From Silurus meridionalis (Eukaryota > Chordata > Actinopteri > Siluriformes > Siluridae): a DNA stretch of 64,000 nucleotides. Below are positions 62,993 through 64,000 of the stretch, in pieces. Numbering within the stretch: the first letter of the stretch is position 1; every line of letters begins with the position of its first letter. The stretch is from positions 9,819,666 through 9,883,665 of the forward strand of contig NC_060900.1 of NCBI RefSeq assembly GCF_014805685.1. The letters run 5' to 3'. Both the position numbers and the translations under genes were made by a program. The notes under the pieces were generated by a model. That model saw only the letters and a list, made by a program, of their open reading frames with translations. It did no database searches and was not told the origin of the DNA.

Positions 62993-64000
62993 CTACCACT
63001 GCCACTATTAAAAACATTTCATTTGTATTGTGCTTTTAATAATAGACATTGTCACACACAATCTTTACAGAAATAAATAGATAAAAAATATACATTTATA
63101 TGCATAAATTTAGATTATTATATGTACAATAAATTATTACATAGGTTATATAAATATAAGGCCTCTGGACAGTGTAGATGTTTATTCTGCTGTCAGCAAG
63201 AGTCCATAAATTTAAATGTACTTTCAGACAAGATCATGTGAGGATGAGATCTTCTCTCAAGGGGAATAAAAAAGTGTCTTGCACTGGGAACAGTGTGACA
63301 TTTAGTGGCATAAATTCCCACTCTAGGGACAGAGGAAGACACCAATGACTGAAACAAGATTTCTGTAATGTGACAAAGCTATATTTAATAGCCCTGTTTC
63401 AATAAATCCTACAGAAATAAACTGAAATACAAAAAAAATACATGCAGATTTAATTTGAAAAATGACCAAAAATGTAACTTATTTTTATTTAAACATTTGG
63501 TACAACAGTACTGGATTAAATGTATGTTACTGCATGTAATTCAATGCCTTCAATTCATAACCCGTTTTACTGAACATATATACAAAGTGGTTGTTGGTTT
63601 TCCACATTATTTTTTCTTCATTGTCTGATGTATTCCTGTTTGCATTATTTTTTTGTTTACTCTTTAAATAAAAGAAACAAATGCACTTGTATTCGCTCCT
63701 TTCCTCTCATATAACGATAATAAAAATAACCATTTTGAACTTGCCTTAGAGATGTACATCCCTAATGAGTGAAATGTTGTTAAGGGATGATGCACTCATG
63801 AAGCATTTCAGTGAGATGTGCTTAAATAGGTTAATTGTAAGTGAACCTAATGTAGAGCCTAAGAAATTCCAATATAAAGAATTCCCTATTGTATAATACA
63901 TTTTAAATGCAGCCTAGATATTACTTAACTCAACAATTTAGTGCAGTGTTTTTGCTTTTATGCATGTATTTATAGGTATATATCTGTACACATGCTTGTT
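62993..64000. other. Right-edge intergenic DNA, nothing recognised
   Basis: AT-rich sequence with several AATAAA/TTTATT motifs but no coding exon, splice context or recognised repeat. Confidence 0.5.

Overview
This window is vertebrate nuclear DNA, almost certainly from a teleost fish. It holds multi-exon genes with GT-AG introns, abundant Tc1-like transposons, tRNA-derived SINEs, L1/Tx1-, L2- and RTE-like LINE fragments, hAT-type MITEs and very long dinucleotide and GATA tracts. The repeat mix, with tails ending in AAAGCGCTATACAAATAAA and GAATT repeats, resembles otophysan fish and perhaps catfish, but that placement is a weak inference.

Five protein-coding genes can be supported. (1) The last coding segment of a PIEZO2-like mechanosensitive channel (+, 1-239, cut by the left edge). 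(2) A complete 15-exon BPI/LBP-family gene (-, 18530 to 1090) whose exons join in frame to 465 residues. (3) Two-exon slc32a1, the vesicular GABA/glycine transporter (-, 28020 to 23961; 514 residues). (4) Nine-exon actr5, the INO80-complex actin-related protein (+, 39835 to 49941; 612 residues). (5) A four-coding-exon NDUFA4/NDUFA4L2-like gene (+, 56034 to 57000; 81 residues). The exon joins were worked out by hand from splice sites and homology, and every phase closes.

BPI/LBP, SLC32A1 and ACTR5 also lie close together on human 20q11, so the middle of the window looks like a conserved vertebrate block. The piezo2-like and ndufa4l2-like flanks are not part of the human block as I recall it. 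The genes share no pathway: innate immunity, inhibitory neurotransmission, chromatin remodelling and respiration.

The rest is intron and intergenic DNA shaped by mobile elements. The BPI introns hold a full-length dead Tc1-like element with an IR/DR terminal layout, a deleted relative, a hairpin MITE containing a GATA array, and hAT-like fragments. Between slc32a1 and actr5 (28.0-39.8 kb) is a nest of an L1/Tx1-type LINE, an L2-type LINE, an internally deleted Tx1-type element split by an 858-bp hAT-type MITE with a perfect 8-bp target duplication, and an inverted-duplication Tc1 element carrying two further insertions. The actr5 introns contain a LINE endonuclease fragment, a dead Tc1 copy, a LINE reverse-transcriptase fragment and a hAT-like repeat. 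I found no CRISPR array, operon, rRNA or other prokaryote-type system, and no clear case for an undescribed protein system. The more unusual structures are the rearranged transposons and a perfect 120-bp palindrome near slc32a1.
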